From: Blastococcus saxobsidens DD2
GTDB lineage: Bacteria; Actinomycetota; Actinomycetes; Mycobacteriales; Geodermatophilaceae
Assembly: GCF_000284015.1 (NCBI RefSeq)
Contig: NC_016943.1
Coordinates: 3,699,541 to 3,763,540 of the forward strand
Length of the DNA: 64,000 nucleotides
Direction: 5' to 3'
Shown here: positions 62,392 to 64,000 of the stretch, one piece after another
Layout: the number at the start of each line of letters is the position of its first letter
Position numbering within the stretch: the stretch's first letter is position 1
Notes under the pieces: model-generated
What the model was told of the DNA's origin: nothing
What the model saw: only the letters and a program-made list of their open reading frames with translations
The model's database searches: none
Made by a program: the position numbers and the translations under genes

Positions 62392-63272
62392 GCACAGCGA
62401 CGTCCCCGGACGCAGCGGCGCCGGACCGCTGGTGGTTCCGGCCGGTCCCGCTCGCCCGCATCGCGGTCTTCCGCGCGATCGCCTACCTGTTCATCCCGGT
62501 CGACGTCTTCCTCACCACCGCATGGGTCAAGGCGCACGCCGACGTGCCCGTCGAGTGGTACGACCCGCTGCTCATCGGCCGGCTGCTGCCCCTCCCGACC
62601 CCCACCGCCACCGTCGTGGTGGTCGTCCAGTGGGCGCTCCTGCTCGCTGCCCTCGCCGCCGCGACCGGCCGGGCACCGCGGCTGCTGGGCACCGCTGTCT
62701 TCCTCCTCTACCTGGAGTGGATGGTGATCGCGATGAGCTTCGGCAAGGTCGACCACGACCGGATCGCCTACCTGGTCGCGCTGGCGGTGCTACCGACCAT
62801 CGGGCGGGCACGGTTCCGCGACCGGCGCCCGTCCGAGGCCGCCGGCTGGGCCATGGCCGCCGTGCTGGTGACGATCATGCTGACGTACTTCCTCGCCGCC
62901 TGGGCCAAGATCCGGTTCGGGGGCCTCGACTGGCCGTCCGGGGCCACGCTCACCCGCGCGCTCGTACGCCGTGGCACGGAGCTGTCCGAGTGGACCCTCG
63001 ACGTGCCCTACCTGCTGGCGACCGCGCAGTGGGGAATGCTGATCCTGGAGTTCGCCGCCCCGCTCGTGCTGCTGGTGCGCAGTGACCGGGCCCGGATCGC
63101 CCTGGCGGTCTTCCTGCTCGGCTTCCACGTCATGGTCTACGCCGGGGTGGAGATCATCTTCCTGCCGCACTGCGTGGCGATCCTGTCGATCCTGCCCTGG
63201 GAGCGGCTGACCGCACGGCGCCGGGCGCCCGCCGAGCCGTCGGTCCCGGAGCCGAGCCCGGCGCCGGCCTGA
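62388..63272 (+). CDS. Multi-pass membrane protein, HTTM-like
   Basis: 294 residues with seven or eight hydrophobic segments. The sequence LARIAVFRAIAYLFIPVDVFLTTAWVK, EWYDPLLIGRLLPLP, MSFGKVDHDRIAYLVALAVLPTIG and FLAAWAKIRFGGLDWPSG resembles HTTM or vitamin-K-carboxylase-like and DoxX-like membrane proteins. Pairing His/Lys residues (GKVDHD, AKIRFGG) are conserved features of that group. Activity is unknown. ATG at 62388 overlaps the previous gene's stop by 4 bp. The last 30 residues are a Pro/Ala-rich tail. It converges on meaB, 31 bp away. Confidence 0.7.
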   Translation: MSTATSPDAAAPDRWWFRPVPLARIAVFRAIAYLFIPVDVFLTTAWVKAHADVPVEWYDPLLIGRLLPLPTPTATVVVVVQWALLLAALAAATGRAPRLLGTAVFLLYLEWMVIAMSFGKVDHDRIAYLVALAVLPTIGRARFRDRRPSEAAGWAMAAVLVTIMLTYFLAAWAKIRFGGLDWPSGATLTRALVRRGTELSEWTLDVPYLLATAQWGMLILEFAAPLVLLVRSDRARIALAVFLLGFHVMVYAGVEIIFLPHCVAILSILPWERLTARRRAPAEPSVPEPSPAPA

Positions 63273-63303
63273 CGAGCCACCCTGGCCCGCCGGGGAGCGC
63301 TGG

Positions 63304-64000
63304 CTAGAGCTGGCCGAGCAGCTCGTCGGCGGCGCGGTAGGGGTCGGTGCTCCCGCCCACCACCTCGTCGGCCAGCGCGCCGAGCGCCGCGGAGCCGCGC
63401 ACGTCACCCATCCGCCCCCGCAGCGTGGCCAGGGCGATCGCCTCGATCTCCCGGGCCGCCCGCTCGCTGCGCCGGCGGTGCCCCTCGCCGGAGGCCTCCA
63501 GCCACTGGCGGTGCTCCTCGATCTTCGCCAGCACCTCCTCGACGCCGTTGTCGGCGTCGCGGGCGGCGACGGTGCGGCAGATCGGTGGCCGCCAGTGACC
63601 GGCCTCCGAGTGCCGGCCGCCGAGGGACAGCATGTAGCGCAGGTCGCGCACGGTCTGGTCGGCGCCGTCCCGGTCGGCCTTGTTGACGACGAAGACGTCG
63701 GCGACCTCGAGGATGCCCGCCTTCGCCGCCTGGATGCCGTCGCCCATGCCGGGGGCCACCAGCACCAGCGTGGTGTCGGCCAGCGAGGCGATCTCCAGCT
63801 CGGACTGCCCGACACCGACGGTCTCGATCAGCACGACGTCGCAGCCGGCGGCGTCCAGCACCCGCAGGGCCTGCGGGGTCGCCCACGAGAGGCCGCCCAG
63901 GTGGCCGCGCGAGGCCATGGAGCGGATGAACACCCCGCTGTCGCCGGCGTGGTCCTGCATGCGCACGCGGTCGCCGAGCAACGCGCCACCGGAGAAGGGC
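63304..64000 (-). CDS. meaB: Methylmalonyl-CoA mutase-associated GTPase MeaB, 5' part beyond the window
   Basis: G3E-type GTPase that loads and protects adenosylcobalamin mutases. About 232 residues are visible. The family has about 330, so the P-loop lies beyond 64000. Visible are the SMASRGHLGGLS segment, the switch region VVLIETVGVGQSELEIASLAD, LVAPGMGDGIQAAKAGILEVADV, and the base-recognition motif NKADRDGAD. The C-terminal dimerisation helices follow (EEHRQWLEASGEG..RAAREIEAIAL). The nearest mutase gene in the window is icmA, 4.7 kb away on the same strand. The B12-binding subunit may lie beyond the window. The window edge hides the start. Confidence 0.93.
   Translation of the reverse strand, partial: PFSGGALLGDRVRMQDHAGDSGVFIRSMASRGHLGGLSWATPQALRVLDAAGCDVVLIETVGVGQSELEIASLADTTLVLVAPGMGDGIQAAKAGILEVADVFVVNKADRDGADQTVRDLRYMLSLGGRHSEAGHWRPPICRTVAARDADNGVEEVLAKIEEHRQWLEASGEGHRRRSERAAREIEAIALATLRGRMGDVRGSAALGALADEVVGGSTDPYRAADELLGQL

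Overview
The window is chromosomal DNA of a high-GC actinobacterium. The evidence is very GC-rich third codon positions, many GTG starts, a GlgE-type glycogen/maltosyl-phosphate cluster, GatCAB amidotransferase genes, a Cds1-type cysteine desulfhydrase, a DUF222/HNH (13E12-like) gene and many TANNNT boxes 6-8 nt before start codons, the actinobacterial leaderless-mRNA signature. Gene content and order remind me of Geodermatophilaceae (Blastococcus/Geodermatophilus/Modestobacter). That placement is from memory, not a search. No rRNA, tRNA, CRISPR array, insertion sequence or prophage was found, and no gene-free stretch exceeds about 235 bases.

Layout. 1-13 kb is branched-chain amino acid and serine synthesis: serA (3' end cut by the window edge), two tandem Gln/Gly/Pro-rich membrane proteins, then ilvB-ilvN-ilvC on the minus strand behind a leader peptide and attenuator. 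A GGDEF-EAL c-di-GMP enzyme and ilvD lie upstream, followed by a PH-like membrane protein and a 2-hydroxyacid dehydrogenase. 13-19 kb has a DUF808 protein, a sugar-dehydrogenase lipoprotein and the overlapping operon gatC-gatA-(65-aa membrane protein)-gatB. 19-25 kb has an ACT-domain protein, a DUF222/HNH nuclease gene with an SOS-box-like palindrome, a degenerate duplicate of part of ligA, a small unknown gene, ligA and a MetE-like protein. 25-35 kb has a secreted 5'-nucleotidase, mnmA, a cysteine desulfurase, an MFS exporter, a small membrane protein and a NarL-type two-component pair. 35-39.6 kb has etfB-etfA, an enoyl-CoA hydratase overlapping cds1, and an ABC ATPase.

39.6-54 kb is glycogen metabolism: glgX, an FHA protein, glgP, then glgE-treS-mak-glgB. 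TreS and Mak turn trehalose into maltose 1-phosphate, GlgE polymerises it, GlgB branches the glucan, and GlgP and GlgX degrade it. 54-64 kb has a lipoprotein zinc peptidase, a CnoX-like thioredoxin, a VOC protein, and marR-icmA with a palindromic operator over the icmA promoter. Next come an AbiEi/DUF559-like gene framed by REP-like inverted repeats, a phytoene-desaturase-like oxidoreductase, an overlapping pair of membrane proteins, and meaB (5' part beyond the window).

The most notable non-coding signals are the ilv attenuator, the leaderless promoters, the ligA remnant, an intergenic repeat that starts at the stop codons of both ilvN and glgP, the REP-like repeats, and a perfect palindrome that probably moves the MFS start. 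I saw no clear new defence island or other multi-gene system of unknown kind.
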